In this document: piece by piece, positions 46,801 through 58,900 of the stretch
Position numbering within the stretch: position 1 is the stretch's first letter
Layout: every line of letters starts with the position of its first letter
Source of the DNA: Bryoerythrophyllum caledonicum
Lineage: Eukaryota > Streptophyta > Bryopsida > Pottiales > Pottiaceae
Length of the DNA stretch: 64,000 bases
NCBI GenBank assembly: GCA_963971425.1
Contig: OZ020515.1
Coordinates: 32,685,856 to 32,749,855, forward strand
Reading direction: 5' to 3'
Notes under the pieces: model-generated
What the model was told of the DNA's origin: nothing
Seen by the model: the letters and a program-made list of their open reading frames with translations, nothing else
The model's database searches: none
Made by a program: the position numbers and the translations under genes

Positions 46801-47450
46801 TTTTAATTCTAGTTTTAACCGCAGGGTCTAAATTAAAACTTAGTAAATAACCGACGACAAGAAATTCATAAAGTTTGACTGCACGGATTGTAAGATTATA
46901 GTGTTTGAAGTAGTGAAAAGAGTCCATTTTCTTCCCTGCATTTAGTGGATCAGCAGACTTTGACTTCACTTGGTGTCAAATTTTTACACTACACAAGGTC
47001 TAAATTCAATACCATCATGTTAAACATGATATGAACTCCTTAAACTCCAATTTTTAGAGGTAGAAAAAAGATGTAGCATAATCAAAAAAGTTGTGCAAGG
47101 AGTAGAGGTTCAAAAATTGTCAATTTGCGTTATAATTTTTTGTGAACTTAGTATGTTTTAGAATGAGAATCCAAATGGTCAATAAGAAGGTTTACACCAC
47201 ATAATGCTGCAAACAAAATAAAAAGTAAAAAATATGGTGATCTCAAAGTTTTATGTGAAAAAGAAGAATTTTTTTGGTACCTTGCCCAACAATGTGCGAT
47301 AATGTGTGAAAATGTTTGACGTGGATTTATATGCCTTTTTTTGACTAAAGGCAAGAGATTTTTTTGATAGAATGAAAGGAAATAATATTACTAGTTAGTA
47401 TTGGAAATTTCACATTCAATAGAGTGTCCTAGAAAAAGATTTTGGAATTG
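46801..47450. other. AT-rich DNA, no gene seen
   Basis: Only short frames with no recognisable protein. It ends at the CCCGA flanking copy 3. Confidence 0.5.
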
Positions 47451-47455
47451 CCCGA

Positions 47456-50400
47456 TGTGGGAATCCATTCCCACAAGGTTCCGGAAGTTAACCTAAAAAT
47501 CTGGCAAAAACAAAAAAAATTAGTATTAGAATGTTAGAAAGATAGATTTAAACCATAGCAAATGGAATTAGCAAATAAGACAAATAGGGGGTAGACAAGA
47601 TCCTTAAAAGCTCTTATGGAATGCTTAAATCCAAAAGGTCCGGATCAGGTAGAAGTCGTCACGACCGGAACCTTCCGGAAATATCCGGAACTGAAAGAAA
47701 CCAGAGCCGGAAACATCCGGAACCGAAGACGATCCGGAACCGGAAACGCCATCATGACCGCAACGGCCATCCGTACATCGACAAAAGTATAAGAGCAAGA
47801 AGCTATTTTTGGCTTCCCACACTTCTTTGCTTACTCTCTTTCTCTTCCCCCTTGTTTCTTACCTTCTTGATTCCGTTAGACCGGAAGTGTTTCCGGTAGA
47901 GAGGGTTTTTGGTGAGGTCGGTGCGTGCAGGTGTTATCGGAAAGGTTGTGAGGTATTACTGTAGATATGGCAGAGGAAGGGACTGCTTGGACAACTCGGG
48001 GTACGACAACGCAACCATCTGTACAGCGGGTGATTCCGATCATACCGACAGACCCGGAGGAGCTGGCCGTCCTCGAGCATTACCTCAGCAACATGGGATG
48101 CCGCGGGTTGCTCGACGTTGCGTGGGGCGTGAAGGAAGCGAAGTTGGTGGTAGAGCTGCTCGGAGCGCCGGACAACCAATACGACGGCACCATCCGAGCT
48201 CACCCCAAAACCTGGGGTATACCGAAATAGCAACGCACCTACTCCTTCGCTAGCGGAAACGTGAAGATGGCGGAGCGGAACGATAAGATCCTTGGAGACA
48301 AGTTCACGAAGCAAGCCGACCCAAAGGAAGGCTACAACTCCGATGATCTGTAGCATCAAGACGCGCAAATTGTGGTAAGGTTCTTGAACCCCATCTTCCA
48401 CCCAGAAAAACCTAAACGGGTGGTGTCTAAATGGGCCACCACCATTCTAGGGTCGATGAGAGGTAAGTTGAGCGTAGATTGGACCTCGCTTAAGAGCGAG
48501 ATGATAAACCGGATGGTGAGAGGGCTCAAGAAGTCGAAGAGAGTTGGAACCCCCCTCCCCTCTTACCTTATCCATCTCTACGCTCAACACGACGTGCTTA
48601 CACCGGACGAGCAAGACGCATACAAGGAGATGCTAAGCATCCAGACCTACGACGGTCCGGAAGCAGCATCCGACGACGAAGGTATGGAGATCATCGAAGT
48701 TCCAGCACCCGAGTCGGTTCTCCAACACCGGAAGGAGAGCCGATCGGTACAACGGGAGTCAACACCGGGACCCACTTCATTGAACCAACCCACGGGTGTT
48801 TAACCTCAGGGAAACCCCAGACCAGTTCCAAAGAAGGTTGCATACCTTCAGCGGAGCCACCGACACTTGTAGGACTCAACAGACCCGACCTGCTGGAGCT
48901 CATCCAACATGTGGGATGGCCTGTGGCCATCGTGTGCCAATCCGAGGTAAGACATGTGCAAATCCTTAACGGCATTCGAAAGGAGTTGGAGGTGGAGAAG
49001 ATGGTGGACATATCGATAGCAATCGCGGAGCTTCGGAAGAACACCCTCCGACTTCGGGAATTAGAAGATCAACAAGCAGCCATCATCCGGTGTCGCGACC
49101 AGTTCGTTGCCAAGTGTGACGAGACCTTTACGGCGCTGGCGGAATCCAAGAAGAAGGTGAAGGAAGTGGAAGATCGAGCGAACGCTTCCGCTTACGCCTT
49201 GATAAAGGTAAGATCAGCTCTTACGTTTCCGGTTGACACTGTCAACCGAAGTCTCCTCTTCACAGATCAGCTGGAAAAGGAGGACAAGATGAACATGGTC
49301 CAGATTATCAGATTTCTCCACGACCACAACAGGAAGATGTAGAAGACGTGGAGCCGGATGTAAGACCTGGTGGCCAACATGACTACGGAAGGACCGGACA
49401 CTCGTAGTACCCAAGCGCCAGAGTACCCAAGCGCTGGAGGACAGCGCCCTTCCGGTCTGAGCCCAGACCGCTCCGGATGAAGCCGGATCATCGAGAGTGC
49501 ATCTGGAGCGTGCTGGAAAACAAAAGGTGATCATGACCCAGCGAGAGCCCGCTACACCCATGAGTTGCAGCCCTCCTAGTAATCCAAATGCAGATACAGA
49601 CAAGCACTGGACGGATTTACTTCTGGAGGTAAGTCCGGAAGAAACACCTTCTCCCATCCAGCCTGCACCTACTCCTCCTCCATCGAGCCGCTGGAAGTCG
49701 ACTCCCCCACTTGCTAGGCACTTGGCGACGGATCCTCCCAATCCCGGAGCCCAGTTCTAGGGATTTTCTGAAGCTCCAGAGACTACCGTGGTGGAGACCA
49801 CCACCGAACCAACTCCGCCGGCAGCACCACCGGTACCGCCTTCCGGAGCCGGATCACCGAAGAAGACGGCAGCTACGACGCCCCACCAAAAGAAGGCCGA
49901 CAAGTCCAAAGCGGAGGCTTCCATGAGGCGTACCAGCCCCCGATTCAAGAGGGTTGGATCACCCCCTTAAATAGGTTTAGATTTAGAATTAGGAGTAGCT
50001 TAGTAATCGAGATTAGGTAGCGATTAACAATGGGGCTCAAAGTTGCACCCGGCTACTTAATTTGGAAGCTAAGACCTTTTGTAACTTCCGGACTTTTTCG
50101 TTTTTTTTGGATGTCCGGAATCCGGACTTGGAAAAATAGAATCTGAGATTCACTTTTCCGGATTTTCAGGGATAAGTTCCTTGCTTTTAGAGATAAGATC
50201 CTCCGGATTTCTTGCAGATAAGATTAGCCTAAGATTAGGAATGTTAGTTAGTACTTAGTAGATGAGTTTTAGCAAACTCATCATCTTGTTTTTCCTTACT
50301 TTGAATATACTTTCAGATCTATTACTAGAATTGTTCCCTAGTTCTTATGACAAGAAGTGTTATCTTTGTAAGGGACAGGATCCTTTGTGATAGTCATTGT

Positions 50401-51299
50401 TGTAGAGAAGTTCTTTTGAGGTAATTGGTACTTGATTTATTGGAGAGTGAGCCGGTTGGGATCTACAGTGGGAGAACACCCGGAAGAGCTAGAGGGTATT
50501 GCAGAGGTGTTCTTGGTAACCTCCAGGGTCCGGAAGTAGCCAGGAGGGGAAGAGAGTTATTGTAGAGGTGTTCCTAGTAAATCTCTAGGGCACGGATTCT
50601 TCCGTGTGAACCCGGATTCCGGTCAAGGCCGGAATTTACCCCCACGATAGGACAAAAGTTTGTTATGTAAGTCTAGAAGGAGTCCTCTCTAAGTAAGTTG
50701 TGCCAATAGCTTCCGGAGAATTACAATAGTGCTACCGGAACGTTGTTGTAGTCCGGACTTGTCTCTGCATAACCGCGTCCGGAATGCCATCCGCGTGTTG
50801 TGAGAGTCTAGGTCTAGTAACAACAATCAATCACCTGTTAGTGGAGTAGGGAGAGTGGGAGTCCGGCCACTATAAGTTCCGGGGCAGTCGGTGTCTAGCC
50901 GCTTAAAGTCACAAGGCAATGGGGAATCCGGCCACTTACACAAAATAGGATTAGTGGCCTTCTGGTCACTTGTTTAAACCTTCCGGAAGTATCTCTGAGG
51001 AGGAACAAAGGTAAATCAAACTACCCTCCGGTTGTCCGGAAACCAGTTCCGGAAACCCCTGTACCTATATTCCGGAAACTAGTTCCGGAAAGCTTTGTAT
51101 GAGTTCCGGAGTCCAGAAGGATCCGGATACGTTGCTGAATAGAATAGCTAACCTAAGTGATTGATAGTTTAGTTGTCTTTGGATAATCTTAAAGGATCAA
51201 GAGATCTCTATGGGAACAAAACTGGAGTGGTTTACTTTGGAAGTACTTAGTGACGATTGAGTGCATTCCGGAGGAATACTGACTCTACAAACTGCAACA
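47456..51299 (+). mobile_element. Protein-coding LTR-like element, copy 3 (3.84 kb, complete)
   Basis: Begins TGTGGGAATCC with the inverted ATTCCCACA just after it, and ends CTACAAACTGCAACA. Flanks are CCCGA (47451-47455) and TCCGA (51300-51304), a 4-of-5 match to a 5-bp TSD. Same family as copy 2 in the opposite orientation: shared blocks include CTAAAAATC.GGCAAAAAC at the 5' end and GCATTCCGGAGGAATACTG at the 3' end. TCCGGA motifs are dense over the whole length, including the non-coding 3' third. No internal terminal repeat was found. Confidence 0.78.
47967..49970 (+). pseudogene. Element-encoded family protein, copy 3 (stops and frameshifts)
   Basis: Starts at ATG 47967. The first frame has MGCRGLLDVAWG, then in-frame stops near 48228 and 48351, then FLNPIFHPEKPKRVVSKW and an acidic stretch (AASDDEGMEIIEV), ending at 48803. 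The coiled-coil half is in another frame (48911-49342) with EDRANASAYALIKVRSALTF and PVDTVNRSLLF. The basic tail (ADKSKAEASMRRTSPRFKR) ends at 49970 in the first frame. All blocks align with copies 2 and 4. A TATA-like GTATAAGAGC lies at about 47785, 180 nt upstream of the ATG. Confidence 0.72.
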
Positions 51300-51550
51300 T
51301 CCGACTTGCCCGCTCTCCCCATTTGAACTTCAAAACCCTATCACTTTTTCATTAAATGGATTTAAAAAAACATTGGACTCACACAAAGCTTTTAGTAATG
51401 TCCGTCTATATTAAAAATTCCAAAGAAAACTATTACAAAATAACACCATAGGAACCTGCTTGAACCTTCTAGAGTCCTCCAAGGGGACTCTTGGGAATTT
51501 AGGGGTTAAACAAAGGTAGTCTTTATTGCCTCTTGCGCAATCTTAGCCCA

Positions 51551-52338
51551 TCAATTTCCGTCCACTCCAAGGATGTATTGAGGCTCGTTTGGATTCTGTG
51601 GCACAAATGTAACCATACTTGAATTCCTTGATCCATCATAGCCCCAATCCTTCCGCCATTTAGATGCAAGTGGTGTTTGATACCACAATGCTAAGTTGTT
51701 GGAAGGCAGCAGCATAGCGCCGTCGGATCTTTGTGAGGTTATGGGATTCTCGAAGAGTTTATCCAAGGAGTCTAGTTGCTGAATCGTCAGAGTTTTGAGC
51801 TCACGTCCAAGGGGTGCGGCATCGTCCTCCTCGTAGTTGCAAATCCACTGACTACGGCTAAGCCGATCGATGCCGACTTCGCAAACGCATGTAAGAGTGG
51901 ATACTCCTTCAATCCACGTTGTTTCTCATCGGTTCTTGCAATGTTTCCATGACAAAAGCCTGTCTCCACCCTCCATAAAGCTAGTTGTAGAGATGCTCCA
52001 ACAATAGTGTTATCAACAAGCCGGTGGATATGCTTAGATGTGAGTCCGAATTGCATTGCTTGAAAGATACATGGCAGAAGAGCATCAAATTGAAGTACAT
52101 TGACGCGGGTCCCATCAAGTGGACAAAAGTACGACTTCCAGATTGCGACAAGAAGAATACATTCGTCCACATACTCGTGGAAGTCTCCAAGGAACAAAGG
52201 TGGCGATGTTGTGGTCCACAAAAAGGCATCTATCTCCAAACCTAGCATCTTGAACAGATTTGAAGTATAAGAACGACTTCCAACAGGAACTACTGTAAAG
52301 CAGTTATCTAAGGAAAAGATCAAGGTGGAACAAAACAT
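51551..52338 (-). pseudogene. Unrecognised protein, frameshifted
   Basis: Two minus-strand frames abut: 52338-51787 (from MLGLEIDAFLWTTTSPPLFL to AVVSGFA) and a second that takes over at about 51835 (NYEEDDAAPLGRELKTLT) and ends at 51551 (EPQYILGVDGN). Read together they give about 260 residues with balanced amphipathic composition, unlike the random frames around them. One indel or a tiny intron would join them. No family is recognised; it may be a gene fragment or part of an unknown transposon. Confidence 0.45.
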
Positions 52339-52547
52339 ACCAACTAAAGAACAATCTCTCGATTACCTCCGCAAACAACCTACACAACTACAAACCACAA
52401 CTTCACTCGCAACTCTATCAGAATGTGTCCCTAACCTTGAATCTGACTGGGAATCCTTCCTCAACGACTTGACTTATAAAGGTTTAATGATATATTCCTC
52501 TTCCAACTAATACTGTGATAATCCAAAGTGTTAAAGCTCAAGGATGG

Positions 52548-52655
52548 TGCATAGTTTTTTGTTTTCTTCTTTACTCATTGCACTGAAATGAGCAATTTTG
52601 AAGTGTTTTTGGTGCAAAATTGTCAAATTAATTTTGGGGTTAAGAAATGGAGTGA
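52548..52655. repeat. Right arm of the roughly 110-bp inverted repeat
   Basis: Contains TTACTCATTGCACTGAAATG and TTTTGAAGTGTTTTTGGTG, the inverse of 46685-46795 with a few differences. Confidence 0.65.
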
Positions 52656-53189
52656 ATTGTCTGAATGATTTTAAGTTGTTAGAATTCACCGACAATAAAT
52701 AACGTGTAAGTTTATTAAAACAATGAGGTGATTGATGAATGAATTGATCATTGGATTAAACTAGAACCTACATTTAGTAATTCATTGGAATGACATACCA
52801 AGATAAAATGGGAAACTCAACTACAATGATGATGTTAACAAATTGAAAGTCGGATGAGAAGACAAAACAACAAACCAATACTAAGGAAGCACAATTCATG
52901 TGCTGAGAAGTGATCGAAGTCACCCTTATTCAAAGGTTGATCACTACTATCAGAACCACTAGCTCTAACTCCAAGCCTATGAACAAACATGCGGCAAACC
53001 TCTGTCTAGCTACCTTTGGAAGACGTGGAGGAGATGCAAGCGCTGCCATCGCCTCTGCAACACTTGCATCCCACAAATTCAAACTAGTAAACGGCAGCGG
53101 TAGACTTCCAACCCTCCTCCATCCTACACAATACAAAAGTGATTTTACCATTAGCTGTTGCATCAAGTGCATCAAATTTTTGTATTTTG

Positions 53190-53860
53190 AAAAATAAATA
53201 TGACCCATGAAGACCCCTCTTTGGATACGAAGGTGGGTCTGTGGGATCAGATTTTTTTGTAACACCACAAATCTGTTGTTGTAATGACTGTCATGTGAGG
53301 TAAATTAAATAGTAAAATAATTGTGACCTTTGAGACCCACCTTTGGATCCAAAAGTGGGTCTCTGAGGTCACAATTATTTTTTAAAATCTCAGAATCCTA
53401 CCGAACTAATCTAATTCAAGTCATGTTTGAGGAATTCCAATGATCTGAAACACTAGCATCTGCATCGACGTAACAATCAATGACCTTTGATTAACGTGAT
53501 TATCATGCAATATGAGCCCCATGACATGCATGACGTGCTTTGATCTGTATGAAAGTATAGACGTGCATTCCAAGAGATCATCCAATATATGCAAGAAAGT
53601 GAACTTAGGAATTCATCAAACATGACTTGAACTAGAGTAGTTCTGTAGGATCCTGATTTTTTAAAAAAGAATCGTGACCTTGCAGACCCACCTTTGGATC
53701 CAAAGGTGGGTCTCAGAGGTCACGATTCTTTTTTATTATTTAATTCACCTCACATGATAGCCATCACTACAGTAGATTTGTGGTGTTAAGGAAAAAAACA
53801 TGATCCCACAAACCCATCTTTGGATCCAAAGGGGGGTCTTTAGGGGTCACTTTATTTTTT
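53190..53860. repeat. Foldback element: long inverted repeat with about 250-bp arms
   Basis: 53190-53440 is the inverse of 53605-53860 at roughly 85-90% by eye. Shared inverted blocks include CAAACATGACTTGAA and ACCACAAATCTG/GATTTGTGGTG. Each arm also contains the short GGATCC-centred hairpins described separately. Arms of this size fit a foldback or MITE-like element; no coding sequence is present. Confidence 0.75.
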
Positions 53861-54565
53861 AAATAACTACAAAATCCGCACACTAGTTAGAGGAGACTAG
53901 ACCAATATGAGGTCTACATGACTTGTATGACCTAGATGAAAGCAAAGACGTGCATTAAAAGAGATCATCCCATGCATGCAAGGAAGTGAACTTGAAAATT
54001 CATCAAACATGACTTGAAGTGGAGTAGTTTAATTTTTTTAAAAATATTTTTTAAATTAAAAAAATATTATTTTTTAAATTAAAAAAATATTATTTTTTAA
54101 ATTAAAAAAATATTATTTTTTAAATTAAAAAAATAGTTGTGACCTTTGATATCCACCTTCAAATCCAAAGGTGGGTATCCAACGTCATTTTTTTTTCAAA
54201 AAAATAATTTTAATTTTAAAATTTTTTAGAGAACTAAAAAAATAGTTGTAACCTTTGATATCTGTCTTTGGATCCAAAGGTAGATAGCCGAGGTCATTAT
54301 TTTTTTCTAATTTTTTTTTGTGACCTTTGATATCCACCTTTGAAACTGAAGGTGAGTAATCCATGTCATTGTTTTTTTTTTCTTAAAAAAATATTAAAAA
54401 AATAAAATAAGAATTAATAACTAAAAAAATAATTGTGACCTCTAATATCCACCTTTGGATTCAAAGGTGGGTCTCTTGGATCAGTATTTTTTTTAAATTT
54501 AAAAAGAATTTGTAACCTTTGAGACCCACGCTTGGATATGAAGGTAGATATGAGGTGTCATAAAT
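53196..54565. repeat. Array of nine short hairpins centred on TTTGGATCCAAA
   Basis: Approximate positions: 53196, 53323, 53673, 53805, 54139, 54249, 54320, 54430 and 54510, each about 50-60 nt. The consensus stem reads GTGACCTTTGAGACCCACC, then TTTGGATCCAAA, then the inverse. The best copies (53323, 53673) are near-perfect palindromes; later ones have decayed arms and centres. They are separated by A/T runs. Confidence 0.85.
54030..54135. repeat. 23-bp AT-only tandem repeat
   Basis: Four to five units of TTTTTTAAATTAAAAAAATA-type sequence sit between hairpins of the array. Confidence 0.85.
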
Positions 54566-54570
54566 TTTTT

Positions 54571-55925
54571 AAAAATTGAGAAATCCGGGAGTCTAGTGGA
54601 CAAAAGTAGATGATGTAGAGAAGATATTGCATGACAATGAAGACCATGATCATGAGCAAACACAGACGGCCACATGGCCACGTTGCTGCCCTGTCGAGGC
54701 TCCTCTTTGTCTTCCAATAAATGGCCCCCAAGAAATGGAAGAGACCCCACAATGAAGACTTCACATTGAAGGCTTTTGAAAAAATGGCACAAGACTCCGT
54801 GATAGATTATCACAAGATCAACGTGCAATACCTCCACGCTAAGAGTTTGTGCATGTCCTACTTTGATGTCCATCTCCGTATAAGAGCTGTCCCTAAAAAA
54901 TCGAGTGACCACCACTTGCAAAAGCCGCCCAAGGTTTATGAGAATTGTATCAATGAAGTGAACTCTAAAACCTGAAGTAGAGACCCCTATGATTGGCGCC
55001 ACTTACTAGTCTCGGTATGAAGTTTCTAGACTTAGTAGAAAGCTCCCTGTGAGCCGCAAAAACAGCTTACAGTGACGAAAGGACCACGCATCGTGTCCAT
55101 TAAGGTGAACAAGTAGAGGAAATGGGTTATCCCATTGGTTAGCTCATGGTTTTTGATCAAAATGGCTAAATAGCCTTTCCATGCGCTAATTCTTTAATTA
55201 GGAGCCACATGGTGGCAACCAAGAATTTTATGAAGTTAACCAAAAAAGAAATAGAAAGGAAAAAATAGAGAAAAGGTTGGAAAAAACAAAAACAATAGAA
55301 AAGAAGTAGAAATTGAAGTGGTGGAGAAGAATGTACCTCCTACCTAGTCGGGGACCACAAGTGGCCACGGTGAAGAAACCACGGGAAAAATTAGAAGAAG
55401 AAGAAGAATGGTGGAAAAAAAAGGAAAAAAAGGAATGGGGCCTAAAAAAGCCATGAAAAAATAAGTAGATAGGGTCGAAAAGAAGTGGGAAAAACCCTCA
55501 CCATCACTTGGTAAATTAATCCTAACTCCAAGCAAGGGGAATTCAATTTAGGTAGATTAGTTAGATTTGGCATCCTTGAATTTAGCTAAAAAGCTCACTT
55601 ATTGGAGATCATGCACAAACCATGTGGCATAGAGTTAAAGTTAAGATTTAGATATTCCTTGGTTAGTGGGACACCCACTTTTGTTAATGCAAGGGTGGCA
55701 CGGACTTAGGTAGATATAGATTAATGGTTTTTTATTCAAAAGGTCACTTATGGAGGAAGGAAAAGACCGCACCGAACATCCTTGGGAACGCAAGGGAAGC
55801 AAGGGCTTGGGAGTTACCCCCAGGAAGAGCTCATTAGTAAGTGTGCAAGCAATGTGGGGAGAAAAGAAAAAAACTAGAGAGAGAGACTAAGAAAAGAGAT
55901 AGAGCCAGATCCCCAGTCACACACA
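54571..55925. other. No confident gene
   Basis: A plus-strand frame of 84 codons (54721-54975, Lys-rich) and an overlapping minus-strand frame of 167 codons compete for the same DNA; neither resembles a known protein. The rest is A-rich. Confidence 0.4.
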
Positions 55926-58900
55926 GGACGAGCTGAAGGCGAGGAAGAACACGAAGATCAACACGAAGAGGACAAGCTAAAGGCGAGGAAGAACACAAAG
56001 ATCATCACGACGAGGACAAGCTGAAGGCGAAGAAGAACACGAAGATCATCACGAAGAGGACGAGCTGAAGGCGAGGAAGAACACGAAGATCATCACCAAG
56101 AGGACGAGCTGAAGGCGAGGAAGAACACGAAGATCATCACGAAGAGAACAAGCTGAAGGCGAGGAAGAACACGAAGATCATCACGAAGAGGACGAGCTGA
56201 AGGCGGGGAAGCACACGAAGATCATCACGAAAAGGACGAGCTGAAGGCGAGGTAGAACACAAAGATCATCACGAAGAGGAAGAGCTGAAGGCGAGGAAGA
56301 ATAGATGATCATCACGGAAAGGACGAGCTAAAGGTGAGGAAAAACACGAAGATCATCACGAAGAGGACGAGCTAAAGGCGAGTAAGAACACGAAGATCAT
56401 CATGAAGAGGACGAGCTTAAGGCCAGGAAGAACACAAAGATCATCACCAAGAAGACGAGCTGAAGGCGCAAAAGAACACGAAGATCATCACGAAGAGGAC
56501 GCGCTGAAGGCGAGGAAGAACACGAAGACCATCACGAAGAAGATGAGGTGAAGGCGAGGAAGAACACGAAGATCATCACGAAGAGGACGAGGTGAAGGGG
56601 GGGAAGAACACGAAGATCATCACGAAGAGGAAGAGCTGAAGGCAAGGAAGAATACAAAGATCATCACAAAGAGGACGAGCTGAAGGCGAGTAAGAACACG
56701 AAGATCATCACGAAGAAGCCGAGCTTAAGGCGGGGAAGAACACGAAGATCATCACGAAGAGGACGAGCTGAGGGCGAGGAAGAACACGAAGAACATCACA
56801 GAGAGGACCAGCTGAAGGCGAGGAAGAATACAAAGATCATCTCGAAGAGGACGAGCTGAGAGCGATGAAGAACACGAAGATCATCACGAAGAGGACCTGC
56901 TGAAGGCGGGGAAGAACACCAAGATCATGACGAAGAGGACGAGGTGAAGGCGGGGAAGAACACGAAGATCATCACGAACATGACGGGCTGAAGGCGAGGA
57001 AGAACACGAAGATCATCACGAAGAGGACGAGCTCAAGGCGAGGAAGAACAGGAAGATCATCACGAAGAGGACCTGCTGAAGGCGGGGAAGAACACCAAGA
57101 TCATGACGAAGAGGACGAGGTGAAGGCGGGGAAGAACACGAAGATCATCACGAACATGACGGGCTGAAGGCGAGGAAGAACACGAAGATCATCACGAAGA
57201 GGACGAGCTCAAGGCGAGGAAGAACAGGAAGATCATCACGAAGAGGGCGAGGTGAAGGCGAGAAAGAACACGAAGATCATCACCAAGAGGACAAGCTGAA
57301 GGCGAGGAAGAACACGAAGATCATCACGAAGAGGGCGAGGTGAAGGCGAGAAAGAACACAAAGATCATCACCAAGAGGACAAGCTGAAGGCGAGGAAGAA
57401 CACGAAGATCATCGCGAAGAGGACGAGCTGAAGGCGAGGAAGAACACGAAGATCATCACCAAGAGGACAAGCTGAAGGCGAGGAAGAACACGAAGATCAT
57501 CGCGAAGAGGACGAGCTAAAGGCGAGGAAGAACACAAAGATCATCATGAAGTGGACGAGCTGAAGGCGAGGAAGAACAGGAAGATCATCAGGAAGAGGAC
57601 GAGCTCAAGGCCAGGAAGAGGACGAGCTCAAGGCGAGGAAGAACACGAAGATCATCCCGAAGAGGACGACATGAAGGCGAGGAAGAACACGAAAATCATC
57701 ACGAAGAGGACAATCTAAAGGCGAGGAAGAACACAAAGATCACCACGAAGAGGAGGAGCTAAAGGCGAGGAAGAACTCGAAGATCATCACGAAGAGGACC
57801 AGCTCAAGGCGAGGAAGAACACGAAGATCATCGCCAAGTGGACGAGCTGAAGGCGAGGAAGAACATGAAGATCATCCCGAAGAGGTTGACATGAAGGCGA
57901 GGAAGAACACGAAGATCATCCCGAAGAGGACGACATGAAGGCGAGGAAGAACACGAAGATCATCACGAAGAGGACGAGCTTAAGGTGAGGAAGAACACAA
58001 AGATCATCGCCAAGTGGTCGAGCTGAAGGCGAGAAAAAACATGAAGATCATCCCGAAGAGGACGACATGAAGGCGAGGAAGAACACGAAGATCATCACGA
58101 AGAGGACTAGCTCAAGGCGATGAAGAACACGAAGGTCATCGCCAAGTGGACGAGCTGAAGGCGGGGAAGAACACGAAGATCATCAAAAAGAGGACGGACT
58201 GAAGGCGAGGAAGAACACGAAGATCATTACAAAGAGGACAAGCTGAAGGCGAGGAAGAACACGAAGATCATCATGAAGAGGATGAGCTAAAGGCGAGGAA
58301 GAACACGAAGACCATCACAAAGAGGACGAGCTGAAGGCGAGGAGGAACACAAAGATCATCATGAAGTCGACGAGCTGAAGGCGAGGAAGAACAGGAAGAT
58401 CATCACGAACTGCACGAGCTGAAGGGGAGGAAGAACACAAAGATCATCCCGAAGAGGATGACATGATGGCGAGGAAGAACACGAAGATCATCACAAAGAG
58501 GACGAGCTTAAGGCGATGAAGAACACGAAGATCATCGCCAAGTGGACGAGCTGAAGGCGGGGAAGAACACGAAGATCATCAAAAAGAGGACGGGCTGAAG
58601 GCGAGGAAGAACACGAAGATCATTACAAAGAGGACGGGCTGCTCCCGAAGAAGAACACGAAGACCATCACGAAGAGGACCAGCTTAAGGCGCGGAAGAAC
58701 ACGAATTTCATCACGAAGAGGACTCGTTGAAGCCGAGTAAGAACACGAAGATCATCACCAAGAGGACGAGCTCAAGGCGAGAAAGAACACGAAGATCATC
58801 GCGAAGAGGACGAGCTGAAGGCGAGGAAGAACACAAAGATCATCATGAAGTGGACGAGCTGAAGAGGAGGAAGAACACGAAGATCATCACGAAGAGGACG

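Noticed and set aside
54499..55002. Two overlapping opposite-strand frames (167 and 84 codons) as genes
   Set aside because: No domain, no splice support, and partly within the hairpin array.
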